NCBI GenBank assembly: GCA_023231475.1
Contig: JALJEE010002385.1
Location: 1 to 38,009, forward strand
Source: Seison nebaliae
Taxonomy: Eukaryota; Rotifera; Pararotatoria; Seisonacea; Seisonidae
Reading direction: 5' to 3'
DNA: 38,009 nt
Shown here: in pieces, positions 1-9,449 of the stretch
Position numbering within the stretch: position 1 is the first letter of the stretch
Layout: each line of letters opens with the position of its first letter
Notes under the pieces: model-generated
The model's input: only the letters and a program-made list of their open reading frames with translations
Databases searched by the model: none
Told to the model about the DNA's origin: nothing
Position numbers and translations under genes: made by a program

Positions 1-185
1 GTCAAGGAAGAGCTCCCAAGGAATGGAAGGCCGAAAAGGAACGTGGAGCGGCGATACAAAAAGTAAAAGGTGAACGTGTCGTGTCGCGTGAGTGAACCGA
101 CGAGACAAAAGAGAAGCTTAGTGAGAACGTGCAAGAAGGTGGACTCAAAGACAATACTTGACTTTTTCATTTTGTACTAAATAAA
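1..185 (+). other. 3' end of an upstream transcription unit with poly(A) signal
   Basis: One frame is open from base 1 and closes with TAA at 67-69, ending in a basic tail (PRNGRPKRNVERRYKK). A second frame is open to about 112, so the true frame is not settled. An AATAAA signal sits at 180-185. The first 120 bases are clearly richer in G+C than the rest of the window. I do not recognise the product. It may be the last exon of a neighbouring gene or the edge of a mobile element. Confidence 0.35.
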
Positions 186-211
186 CTGTATCTTCTTATA
201 CCGCTTCCAAT

Positions 212-292
212 ATGTCGTCCCGACATTCTCCGAACCCGCCACAAAATTTTAATAATCAAATTTTTAGCTTTCCACAAATGAATTTTGATTAG
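212..292 (+). other. Short upstream ORF (26 codons) before the bZIP gene
   Basis: ATG at 212 opens 26 codons ending in TAG at 290-292, four bases before the ATG used for the bZIP protein. No GT donor that would remove the stop is obvious between the two. It could be a translated leader controlling the downstream gene, or the first exon of an isoform I cannot resolve. Confidence 0.3.
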
Positions 293-295
293 AAT

Positions 296-643
296 ATGTC
301 AAATGAAAAGTTTTTTCTTAATTTTCTTTTTTTAAATAGTTTTTTTCTGATAAGTAGAAATGGAAGTGATTATGTAGATAAGAATTCGGAGGAATACAAA
401 TGGAGAAGAGCAAAGAATAACGAATCAGTGAGGAAGTGTCGAGAGAAGGAGAAGATGGAAGAAATGGAGACCAGAGCAGAAATTATGAATTTGGAAGAGA
501 GGAATGTGCAGTTGGAATCGGAGTATTTAGAGCGTCAAAAAGAAATGAGAAAAATAGAGAAATTGATTGATATGTACACGACGATGCCTGAGCATCAATT
601 GGAGGAGGAACAAACTAAATTTCAATCTTCAACCAATCGTTAA
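296..643 (+). CDS. Small bZIP transcription factor, C/EBP-gamma type
   Basis: The protein is a nuclear DNA-binding dimer. The basic region (RRAKNNESVRKCREKEK) carries the C/EBP pattern of Asn, Val, Arg-Lys and Arg spacing, and is followed by a Leu/Ile heptad coiled coil reaching about the last 20 residues. Read straight through it is 115 residues with an odd hydrophobic N-terminus (FFLNFLFLNSFFLI). A 45-base intron at 310-354 (GTTTTTTC..GATAAG) keeps the frame and gives a 100-residue protein (MSNEN then RNGSDYVDKN), a size typical of minimal C/EBP-gamma/Irbp18/CEBP-2 proteins, which have almost no activation domain and act as heterodimer partners. The intron is inferred. The family call rests on the basic region and zipper. 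METTL18 starts 72 bases downstream on the same strand. Confidence 0.75.
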   Translation: MSNEKFFLNFLFLNSFFLISRNGSDYVDKNSEEYKWRRAKNNESVRKCREKEKMEEMETRAEIMNLEERNVQLESEYLERQKEMRKIEKLIDMYTTMPEHQLEEEQTKFQSSTNR

Positions 644-703
644 AACTAATTTGAATTTTATGAGACTTTTTGAAATGATATTTATTAATGAATTTATTCC
701 ATT

Positions 704-715
704 TACATTCTATAG
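704..715 (+). promoter_or_regulatory. Splice-acceptor-like site abutting the METTL18 start codon
   Basis: A pyrimidine-rich stretch ending in CATTCTATAG lies immediately before ATG 716 in the 72-base gap after the bZIP stop. The only GT next to the bZIP stop (C|GTTAAA, phase 1) would throw METTL18 out of frame if joined here, so a cis-spliced fusion is unlikely. A trans-spliced leader acceptor would fit, but that is inference. Confidence 0.4.
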
Positions 716-1849
716 ATGTTTTCTTTTAATTTCTTTTCCGACAAACAAGAATCGGATCAGATTACCAATTCAGAGGATGAACAATTCAAGGAAGAATTCA
801 ATGAAGATATTTCTAATTCAGTCAATTGTTGTGAAGTTGAAGAATTATTGGATGAAGTGGATATTGAAGAGAAGAGAAATAATTCTTATGAAATCATTTT
901 GAATGATCTTCTTCACATTCAAATGTTAAATATCGAAAGTGACGACGAAGAGGATGATGGAGAAGATTCGAACTCCGTCATATCTGTTGATGAAAATTCT
1001 TTGTCAGAAAAAGAAGAAATTTCAAAAAAACAAAAAAATGAAATTGCTGAAAATGAAAAATTAAAAGAAAATAAAATTTCTGATAATGAAAAATTAAACG
1101 AAAATGAATTTTCTGATAATGAAAAATTAAAAGAAAATGGAATTTCTGAAGATGAAAAATTAAAAAAAAATGGAATTTTTGAAAAAGAGAAATTAAAAGA
1201 AAATGAAATTTATGAAATTGGAAGAAATGTTAGAAGAGAATTAATTCCATCAGTAGTGAAAGCAAATGTATATGAAGGAGGTTATACCATTTGGGAAGGT
1301 GCTCTAGATATGGGTGTTTATGTCTGGAATAATTTGTTAAAGAATGATAATTTGAGAATTTTAGAATTGGGATGTGGTGCTGCTATTCCATTGATTGTTA
1401 CGTATAAATTATTGAGAAAAAATAAGAAAAATACATTTATATTTCATGATTTCAATAAATCAGTTTTGGAGAATTTTACCCGAATAAATTTTGCTCTTAA
1501 TAAAGAAAATGAGAATAATATTGTGAAATTCTATTGTGGATCATGGGGAGAAATGAAGTCGATAATTGAAGAGAAATCAATTGATATTATTTTGTCTAGT
1601 GAAACATATTATCGAGAGAAAGAAAGTCGATATTTGGCGGAATTGATGAAATATTCATTAAATGAGACTAAAACGAGTGAGATATTGGTGGGAGGGAAAG
1701 AAAATTATTTCGGACTTGATGGGAGTCTCAAAAAATTTCTGAAGAATTTTAATGAAAATTCATTTCAAATAGAAACTGTCAATTCAACGGATAATTTGAC
1801 AGTTAACGTTCCTCGTAAAATTGTTAGAATAAAACGAAAATTTTCTTAA
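716..1849 (+). CDS. METTL18: METTL18-like histidine protein methyltransferase
   Basis: Seven-beta-strand SAM-dependent methyltransferase of the Hpm1/METTL18 family. In characterised members it methylates a histidine of ribosomal protein uL3. 377 residues. The N-terminus (MFSFNF) matches the family start. Residues about 60-175 are an acidic/Lys-rich insert containing five 11-residue repeats (I-S-D-N-E-K-L-K-E-N-x). The catalytic half begins with VYEGGYTIWEGALDMGVYVW, then SAM motif I (ILELGCGAAIPL), the acidic strand-2 end (FIFHDFN), the post-motif SSETYY and the family-specific ENYFGLDGSLKKF segment near the C-terminus. All core motifs are present, so it is probably active. An AATAAA follows the stop within ten bases and the next gene starts 63 bases on. 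Confidence 0.88.
   Translation: MFSFNFFSDKQESDQITNSEDEQFKEEFNEDISNSVNCCEVEELLDEVDIEEKRNNSYEIILNDLLHIQMLNIESDDEEDDGEDSNSVISVDENSLSEKEEISKKQKNEIAENEKLKENKISDNEKLNENEFSDNEKLKENGISEDEKLKKNGIFEKEKLKENEIYEIGRNVRRELIPSVVKANVYEGGYTIWEGALDMGVYVWNNLLKNDNLRILELGCGAAIPLIVTYKLLRKNKKNTFIFHDFNKSVLENFTRINFALNKENENNIVKFYCGSWGEMKSIIEEKSIDIILSSETYYREKESRYLAELMKYSLNETKTSEILVGGKENYFGLDGSLKKFLKNFNENSFQIETVNSTDNLTVNVPRKIVRIKRKFS
1043..1207 (+). repeat. 33-bp tandem repeat (5 copies) inside METTL18
   Basis: Five consecutive imperfect 33-base units encode an 11-residue Glu/Lys/Asn repeat (consensus ISDNEKLKENG). It lies between the acidic N-terminus and the methyltransferase domain and stays in frame throughout. Confidence 0.8.
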
Positions 1850-1912
1850 AATAAAATAAATTACTCGTTTTCTTTAACGTCTTATGAGAATATTAATCAT
1901 TTTTTTCAAATA

Positions 1913-4900
1913 ATGAAAACTAGAAATAAGAGACGAACTGGAATCAATTTATTAGATAATAAAATTTTCACTCATTTCCTTCACTTCAAACATTTTAGTA
2001 ATTTCATTAATAAGAAACATGACAGACAATCACCAATTACCAATTTGAATACTAATAACAATAACAATAATAGTAATAGTAATATTTATGTTAATAATCC
2101 GAAAAGACGGAAATTGACATTATCTGATTTCTTCCAAAATTCTTTCTTCTCTTTAAATTTTAACAATAACAATGCTTTCGTACAATATGCATCTGGATCA
2201 TTTCCGAAAGCAAAAGAATTCATTCAGCAAATGGAGAAGGATACACATCGAACTTCTCGAGCATCGATCGGTTCGTCGATGGGTTCATCATCCATGTCTC
2301 GTACAAGTAGTCGACGATCACTTCATTCGCATGTGGATTCGTTAGAGAGTGTGGAAATGGTGAAATCGGCAGAGAAGATACATGTCAAACATGGAATTAA
2401 AACGGTGCAAATAAACGAGGCTCCTCGAGAATCTAAACAAATGTGTCATCGATGTGGAATAAAAATGAATATGGCGTCACTTGTTTGTGATAATTGTATC
2501 GTTCCACATCGATTATGTATTTATGGATGTGAACGATGTCATTTGCAACAAGCTACACCGGCTAAATGTCGAAGTGCATGGATATTGATGAAATCGGTAG
2601 CATATCATGGAAAGAACTGGAATAAGAACTCGTCAAGAGCCAGAACATTCAATTTTAATAAACAAGATTTGTTTACTGTAGTTGTGGGTGATCATCAAGA
2701 TGCTGTCGGGGCTTTAGACTCAATTCGGTTGAAGGACGTGGAATATAAAACGAGACTTTACATCCATAAACTCAATACGATGGGTGTTAATACGGCGACA
2801 GCGTTAAATGTGAGAAGTGTAAAAGGAAATATATTCTTTTGCAATACGGAACCAAATCTGCTGCAATTGCAGAAGGATGAAGCCGTTTATCGTTTTGTTA
2901 ACGATAATATTCTTCAAAATTTCTGGACTGATTATATTAATGATAATGTTGTTGAAGGTTGTTTTATCATCTTCTTTATGAATTTCTTCATATCTTTCAT
3001 TACTTAGTTGTACTTCGAAAATGTTCATGTCGGAAAATTTTGGATGGTTTAAATTTTTTGAATTTTTCGGTTTTTTTTAAATTTGATACTTTTCTTTCAT
3101 AGTCGTCTTGTTGACATGTCGTTGCTATGCAACGGTTGATAGTTAGTGTTGTTGTTGTTTATGTTGTGTGTGAATTATCTTCGATATTAGTCGCTATAGT
3201 TGATCGGGGACCATTTATTGATGATGTATCGGAAATGGAAAGTTAAATTTAAATTTTATAATTTATTATTTTTTGGAATAAAATTCTTCAATTAGATAAA
3301 TTCGATGGTGTAGAATCGAAGTCATATACTACAACTACTCGTGCGGTGAGGAAAACGAAATCAACTCACTTTGATCGAATGAAACCGGCCAAGCTCCAAA
3401 TTCGTGGAAGTTACAGTAATAGTAGTTATATCACTTCGTATAGTGAACTACAATCGTTGAAAGATTGGACAGAAAGTAGAAATCAACTAAACCAGAAAAT
3501 CTCCAGTGAATTATTGTTGAAGAAAATTAATTCGATAAATACTCCCGTTATCAAATTCAGTAGTTCCGAGAGTATAATCGATGGAATAATTTCTGCTAAA
3601 TCATCTCAAATGAGTGAAGAATTCAATAACAATAATAACAATCGTCGACGACGAAAGAAGTTTTATCGATACAAAAATAAATCATTTTATTATAATAATA
3701 ATAACAACAACAACAACGTCAATAATAACAACAACGTCAATTTAAATCATAATAACAATTTAAATAATAACAACAATAATGATGAAATAAGAATTGAGAA
3801 AAATGTTATTAATGAAATTCGAAAAAATGATGAGAAAGATGGAAATGATAAGAAGAATAAAACGATGATTCATAGGAAATTTAATGCAGAGAATAAGAGA
3901 AATAATATTGTGAATAGACGGAATAATCCAATGGGAAGGAGAATTGGAAGGAAACTAAATATTTTCAAACGTAACGAACTCAGTTCGAATAGTGACACGA
4001 TGATTAATAGGAAATTGAAAAAAGTCGATTCGGAGATAAGAAGAACAATTTCTGATGATGAGATTATTAAGACGAAAAATCGATTTCGAAAATTTTTAAT
4101 GACACAAAAATTTTCAAGAAGAAATCGAAATAATTCGAATAATATCAATTTAATGAATAGTGAATCTCGACTAAGGAATAAGTCTAAAAATCGAGTAAAC
4201 CATCGAAATCGTCAATATGGTCGTGTTAATCTTCCACGATCATCTTCTAGTTCGATGAGTATAAAGAATAGTAGTCGAATAGTTCCTAGAATTGGAGGTA
4301 ATACAACTGTCCGTCGAATAACATTGAATGAAATAAATCAATTAACGGCAATCAATTCAGCACATTCCAGCGGTTCTTGGATATTGAGTCAAAAGAAAGA
4401 TTTGGATGATCGAGATCCAACTTCCCACAACATTAATATTAATGCTAAATCTTATCGTCAACAATCACAATTGAGTTTCTCCAGATCAGAGAGTGGTAGT
4501 CGTGTTGCTTCGCCACTTGTCACTCAAATGAATATTACATCCACTCAACAACGACGAAGAGATAGAGATAAGAGAGCAATGAACGAATTCCATTCGACGG
4601 TTGACGAACCATATTCTCCGGCAATCTCCTGTTTAAAAATGACATATTTAGGTAATTGTTTCAATGTTGAAGGTTCAAGTGGAGGAACTTCAAATCAACG
4701 ACGACATCGAAAATTACATATTAGTCATTCAAATAAACCAGTTCGTGATACGACTAATTCATTATTCCAACGAATTCCTGATCTTAATGCCACTCTAAAA
4801 CGACAAATGGGAAAACATTATAGTATGTCTGAGCAATCTTCTTTGAGGAAAAAGGGAAGTAAATCTTGTCGTTTCATGTCAGATAGTGACGAGGCCACCG

Positions 4901-5846
4901 AGGGTAAACCCGACTGGAGAACCGATGGAAGAACTGATGGAAGAACTGATGGAAGAACTGATGGAAGAACTGACGGAAGAACTGACGGAAGAACTGATGG
5001 AAGAACTGATGGAAGAACTGATGGAAGAACCGACAGAAAAACTGGTGAAAAAACCGGGGAGAAAACCGGGGAGAAAACCGTCACACTTGATCCTATTATC
5101 GGTAGTCCCGATAAATCCCATTCTCCACGTACCCAGACCATAAGTAGCGAATTTTCAAAAGTAACTAAGCCACTTGATTTTCGTGCGGCCGGATCGACCC
5201 TATTTCGGCAATCTGAAGACACAGAATTAAAATATGCGACTTTATCAGATCTCGAAGATATGGGATCGACAACTGAGGAAGTTGAAGTATTTAGAGACAG
5301 TACTGAATTCTCTCAAGCTATTCATGATTTTGTTGCGAATAATCTTGAGAGTTATCTAACTAAATTAGATGATGACTCCCCGAAACCAATCGATGATATT
5401 CCTACTAGTAATAAAAAATCGAAAGTTCTTAAGAAAAAAAAGCCGGGAAAGTTTGGTCGTCCTACTTCCTCCAATTTCAATACAATAGTACCCGATAATT
5501 CACTTATGAATACTCCATCATCAATCGCTGACACTAGTACTGAGAGTTTGAAACCACAATCCAATTTTGGTTTTAAATCAAAAACTACAATCCAGTTGAA
5601 ATTAAAATTATTTCTCCAAATTTAATTGTCGTCCTTCTCCAGAGATAAGGCGGCAGAAGGAAAGCGTTATAGTCGTTTCAGTTTTTCGCACAGAGGAGCA
5701 GTTAAATTTTAGATTGAAAAGGAATGAATTTAAAATGTGTATTTTAGAGAATGAAGAGGAAGAAGGAAAAGAAATCTGATTTACATAGTGCTTCTGCTTA
5801 CACTCCAAAAGTTTCTTCTTTCAGAAACTCCAAATTATTTTGTTAA
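1913..5846 (+). CDS. Large low-complexity protein with N-terminal Cys-rich zinc-knuckle-like region
   Basis: Seven exons: 1913-2957, 3008-3046, 3103-3141, 3191-3241, 3296-5594, 5643-5700, 5748-5846. All junctions keep phase, giving 1209 residues. I do not recognise the family. A Ser-rich segment precedes a Cys cluster (CHRCGIKMNMASLVCDNC, C-x2-C-x11-C-x2-C, then CIYGCERC) that could bind zinc. A folded-looking region follows (VVVGDHQDAVGALDSIRLKD onward), which the short exons extend with more Cys (RKCSCRK, LLTCRCYATVD). The rest is disordered: Asn runs, Arg/Lys/Ser-rich stretches, a TDGR tandem array and a basic C-terminus. AATAAA overlaps the TAA (5845-5850). Without splicing the frames break at about 3007 and 5625, so the internal exons are inferred but mutually consistent. 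Confidence 0.6.
3628..3783 (+). repeat. AAT/AAC trinucleotide tract coding poly-Asn
   Basis: Interrupted runs of AAT and AAC codons encode Asn stretches separated by short basic and hydrophobic residues. This type of low-complexity tract recurs in other genes of the window (about 2053-2090, 28975-28990). Confidence 0.75.
4917..5080 (+). repeat. 12-bp minisatellite coding (TDGR)n then (KTGE)n
   Basis: About ten 12-base units of the form ACTGATGGAAGA encode Thr-Asp-Gly-Arg. They are followed by roughly three diverged units (ACCGGGGAGAAA) coding Lys-Thr-Gly-Glu. Because the period is a multiple of three and stop-free, other frames on both strands are also open here. Those are shadows, not genes. 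Confidence 0.85.
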
Positions 5847-5980
5847 TAAAAAAATTTCATAAAATTCTCAGGTGGATCTCAATCAGACAATTTTTAAAGT
5901 TTATCTCCTTTTTATTCAAGAGGAGATGTCATATATAATCTTTTTAGGAGCCGACACAAGATTGTTGTAAAGATAAGGAA

Positions 5981-8027
5981 ATGTTGCGATATAGTCAAGT
6001 CGAACCGACAGTATATGGGGGTAATGATTATAATACTGATTTGTGGTTGGGCACCATCCTCAGATTGATTGAACCGACAAATATAATAAATTCCGATTAT
6101 TACGGATTGAAAGGTATCAAATTTATATTTATATCGGGCACAAATTTGAATTAAAATTTAAATCAAATTTTTTAATTTCAGTCGATTTTGAAAAATTGAT
6201 GACTATGACTGAGAGGAATGAAGCGTTTTTTGATGTTTTCGGTAGTAAATATCAATTGCCAGATAATATTCGAGAACTGTTAACTTATCCATACGAACAA
6301 ATTGAACATTTGAGTTGGGATCGATGGTATTTTGATGATGCTGTCAAGTTTGACTTATTTTCTCTCATATTCTAATCACTTGCTTAATGGTAGACAAGCA
6401 CGATATCGAATTGAACAGGAATTAAAAGGTATCCGAAAACCGGGTGCAGTTAATTGGAAGAGTCGATTTTGTATCGTTATTCGTAAATGTCCTCTTAACC
6501 GATCAGGTTTAGTTTTCCGCTTTTTTTTTGTAAAAGAATAATTCTAATAATAATAATGATATGTCTAATATTTTGCGATGAAAAAAAACTTGTTTATGAT
6601 TTCAGATAAAATGATGAAAGAAACTGATATTTTGACGATTGTTGATAACCGATTATGTGTTCAACATCTTCCTCTTCATGATTATTTGAACACCAATTTG
6701 AATAATCGAATATCTGACGTTTGTTATGCATTCAACGAACAACAAACATATGAACATGTATATCAGTTAATTGATAATTATTATTGCTAAATAATAAATT
6801 GCTAGATTATGTTTATTACCGTTATTGAAATACACTTTTCAAGGACGATCTACTTTATTCTTCTGTCACGGTCCGATCAATAGTGGGAAGAATTATGTAA
6901 GAATTTCTTTTAAATATCTTTCAATAATATTTTTCGAAGTTGATGAAAGGAATGAAGAAGAAGAGGAAACTATCCAAAATTAAAGGACTATATTATCATT
7001 TGTGTTAGTTTAAATATTATCTGATATTTATACCATTATTATTCATAGCATTAGAATTAGAAGAGATTTTTGATAAAGTTGATGTTTTGATTTCAATGTC
7101 AGTCATCGAAATTTACAACAATAGAGTTAAGATTTAAAATTTTTTATAATTTCAATCAATTTTCTTCAAGTTATATGATTTGTTGAATGAACGATGTCGA
7201 GCTTATGTAACGAATGGAATCGGACAATTCTCGGGTCATATTCTTGGCGTTCATTTTCAAACATTAAAATCAGCATCCGAATTTCTCCAATTATTGAAGA
7301 ACGCGTTCAACTCTCAAAGTTATTATCAGAATCACAAAGAACGAAGATATCGATCTCATTCAGTTGTTCAATTATTGTTCCGTCATAAGTTCAATTCTCT
7401 TCGACTTTCTTATTATCGTTCAAGCTTATTTCGTTTTAAGATATCAATTTGATATATTGGGAAGATTAAGTATTATCGAATTAGCTGGAAATGAACATTG
7501 TAATATCACTTTTCTCGATAAGAAATATCGATGTGAATCATCATTTCTTAATCGTTCTTTATTCATGTTAAAAGTTTAATTTATGGAAATTTTTTTTTAT
7601 ACCCGAAATTTAAATTGTCATTCGGAAGGAATATCTTTATGGAATTTCAAGCAATTCTTCTTCGAGAGAGTTGTCGTTTAAAGCAAATGTTTTAAGTCGA
7701 ACTATATTCAGTTTATTACGATGTCCATTCCAGAAAATGAAACCCAGAATTTGTCTAGTTATTTTCATTACAAATATTTTCTATTTTCAAATAATTCGAA
7801 AATGATAATCTAATAATGATAATCGTTTATAGGTCTCTAATGTCAATCCTGGATGTCGACATGTTATTCAAACGAGTGAAGAAATACGATTTGTCAACAG
7901 GTTCATTAAATATTTTTAGTACGATTTTATATTGCCTTAAAGAATTCATGCGGCGTTGAGAAAATCGATGAGATTGAAAGATCCTAATTGGGCGTGGAAT
8001 AGTGATGAAGAGAAACCACCAGAATAA
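5981..8027 (+). CDS. Divergent kinesin-13-like protein with degenerate motor motifs
   Basis: Twelve exons: 5981-6113, 6182-6347, 6394-6506, 6606-6765, 6806-6896, 6940-7003, 7049-7125, 7171-7388, 7441-7566, 7652-7757, 7833-7900, 7943-8027; 468 residues, phase kept throughout. The motor starts near residue 124 (FCIVIRKCPLN, the kinesin-13 CVRKRPLN strand) after a neck-like YFDDAVKQARYRIEQ. FEIYSGKVFDLLN of the family appears as SVIEIYNNRLYDLLN, and the end of the core as SNVNPGCRHVIQTSEEIRFVNR. The P-loop is GPINSGKN (6870-6893) instead of GQTGSGKT, switch I keeps only RSHS (ERRYRSHS) and switch II is ELAGNE instead of DLAGNE. The kinesin-13 KVD loop is missing. The P-loop Thr and switch II Asp that handle Mg-ATP are lost, so ATPase activity is doubtful. 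Ends 76 bases from the convergent gene. Exons 9-10 joining is the least certain. Confidence 0.72.
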
Positions 8028-8065
8028 AGAGAAAAAGTGAAAAAAATTATTTTCGGATAAAATTT

Positions 8066-8100
8066 ATTGAGTTCATTAAAATAAAATACAATTCTTTCAA
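8066..8100. terminator. Convergent 3' ends with AATAAA signals on both strands
   Basis: The kinesin gene (+) stops at 8027 and the minus-strand module stops at 8103. AATAAA-type hexamers occur in the gap on the plus strand near 8082 and on the minus strand near 8070, so the two transcripts probably overlap at their tails. Confidence 0.5.
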
Positions 8101-8102
8101 AT

Positions 8103-9188
8103 TTAGGGAATATATGATGAATTGTTCGTGAAAACGGAGAAATTATTCAAATTCTCATAATTTCCCACGGAATAATTCGTATTGTTCGGATGTTGTATTT
8201 GGTAGTGTAACATATCGTATGTATCAGATATATTTGAATCTTCTTTCTCTCTTGATAATTCTCTCGGTTTTTGGGTTTGGTCTAAAGCAGAAATATTGTA
8301 AATATCTTCAAATAAGAGATCATCAACATTTTCATTTTGATGATTATTATCATTTTGATGATGTGAATGATGATTATTATCATTTTGATGGTATATCTGA
8401 TGATCAATATCGTCGTCATTCTCCATTATTATTTCGATCTTCTTATCTGGGAGAGATGAAGATCTTCTATTAGTGGAATTAATGGAAGAAGATGATGATG
8501 ACGATGATATTGATGATGGTGAAGATTGATATTGACCATAAGTCGTATCATTGATTTGTTTTGTTTTATCAAAAAATATTTTTCCTCTTCCATGAAACGT
8601 ATCCGATTCATCAATTATAATTCTTTTCGTTTTCATTTGAGTTTTGACCGTTTCACGATTCTGATTCGATCTGGAATGTTGCGATGATCGATAATTCGAT
8701 TTGGCTTGATTAAATGTTTCCATTGATATGTTCTCTGATGACATGACATCTTTCAATAATCTCTTTTTCAATTGATAAATATATTTCTCAATCCATTCAT
8801 GTACCACCTGATATGTCGTATGAGATTGGAGCCATTGGGCAAAACGTAATTTGATCAATTGCCACAAAGTCAATTGGAAAATATCTTTCTCGTTAATAAT
8901 TTGATCGATCGTCAATTTCTTTTCAAATATTTTCGAATTAATCGTTAAATGATTATTATTATTCAATTCGTATTGAGGTGAAGTTTTCGATTGAATCGTT
9001 GACATATCAACAGAACATCGATTAGAATATGACGAAATCTTTTTTCTTCGACGACTTCTCCTGTTTAAAGAGAATCAATTCAAGTCTGTGAATATATTTT
9101 ACTAACTGTCGATGACAATAACAACAAATCACCAAATTGGCTATGAATACTGATAAGAAGATCGACGTTCCCAATCCATAATAAATTG
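8103..9188 (-). CDS. Transmembrane segment plus cytoplasmic tail module (no own start codon found)
   Basis: Two exons, 9188-9107 and 9060-8103. The first codes a membrane segment (YGLGTSIFLSVFIANLVICC) followed by a Cys/His/Arg stop-transfer. The second codes a basic patch (RSRRRKK), a helical region (residues like LTLWQLIKLRFAQWLQSH) and a long Ser/Asn/His-rich disordered tail. No ATG precedes the TM in frame. The first exon starts in phase 1, which is exactly the phase left by the donor at 11407 of the upstream lectin/CUB gene. Joined that way the product would be 1294 residues. It could instead belong to a separate gene whose first exon lies unseen in 9189-9449. If translated alone from ATG 9005 it would be 300 residues without the TM. 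Confidence 0.5.
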
Positions 9189-9449
9189 CTAGAAAAATAT
9201 ATTTAATACATTTCCATTATTCTGAATTATTAATGAAAATATTGTCAAAATTTTTATTTCTAAAAAAATTTTCTGAATTTTTTTCTAAAATTCATTTTGA
9301 AATGTTTTTCGTCTAAAAAATTTTTCTACAAATAATTTGAAAGTTTTTTTATCCTAAAAATTATTTACATTCTTCAATGGTTGATAATATGATAATAATT
9401 GATGATTAGCTGGTTGATGATCAGTTTTATGTTTTTTCCGTTTAATATT

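Noticed and set aside
4818-5222. Minus-strand Val/Leu/Pro/Ser repeat ORF and plus-strand Met/Glu/Leu repeat ORF
   Set aside because: They are other-frame shadows of the stop-free 12-bp TDGR minisatellite and have no flanking coding signal.
8219-8473. Plus-strand ORF opposite the TM-tail module
   Set aside because: Antisense of a His/Asp/Asn-rich low-complexity exon. No start context or splicing support.
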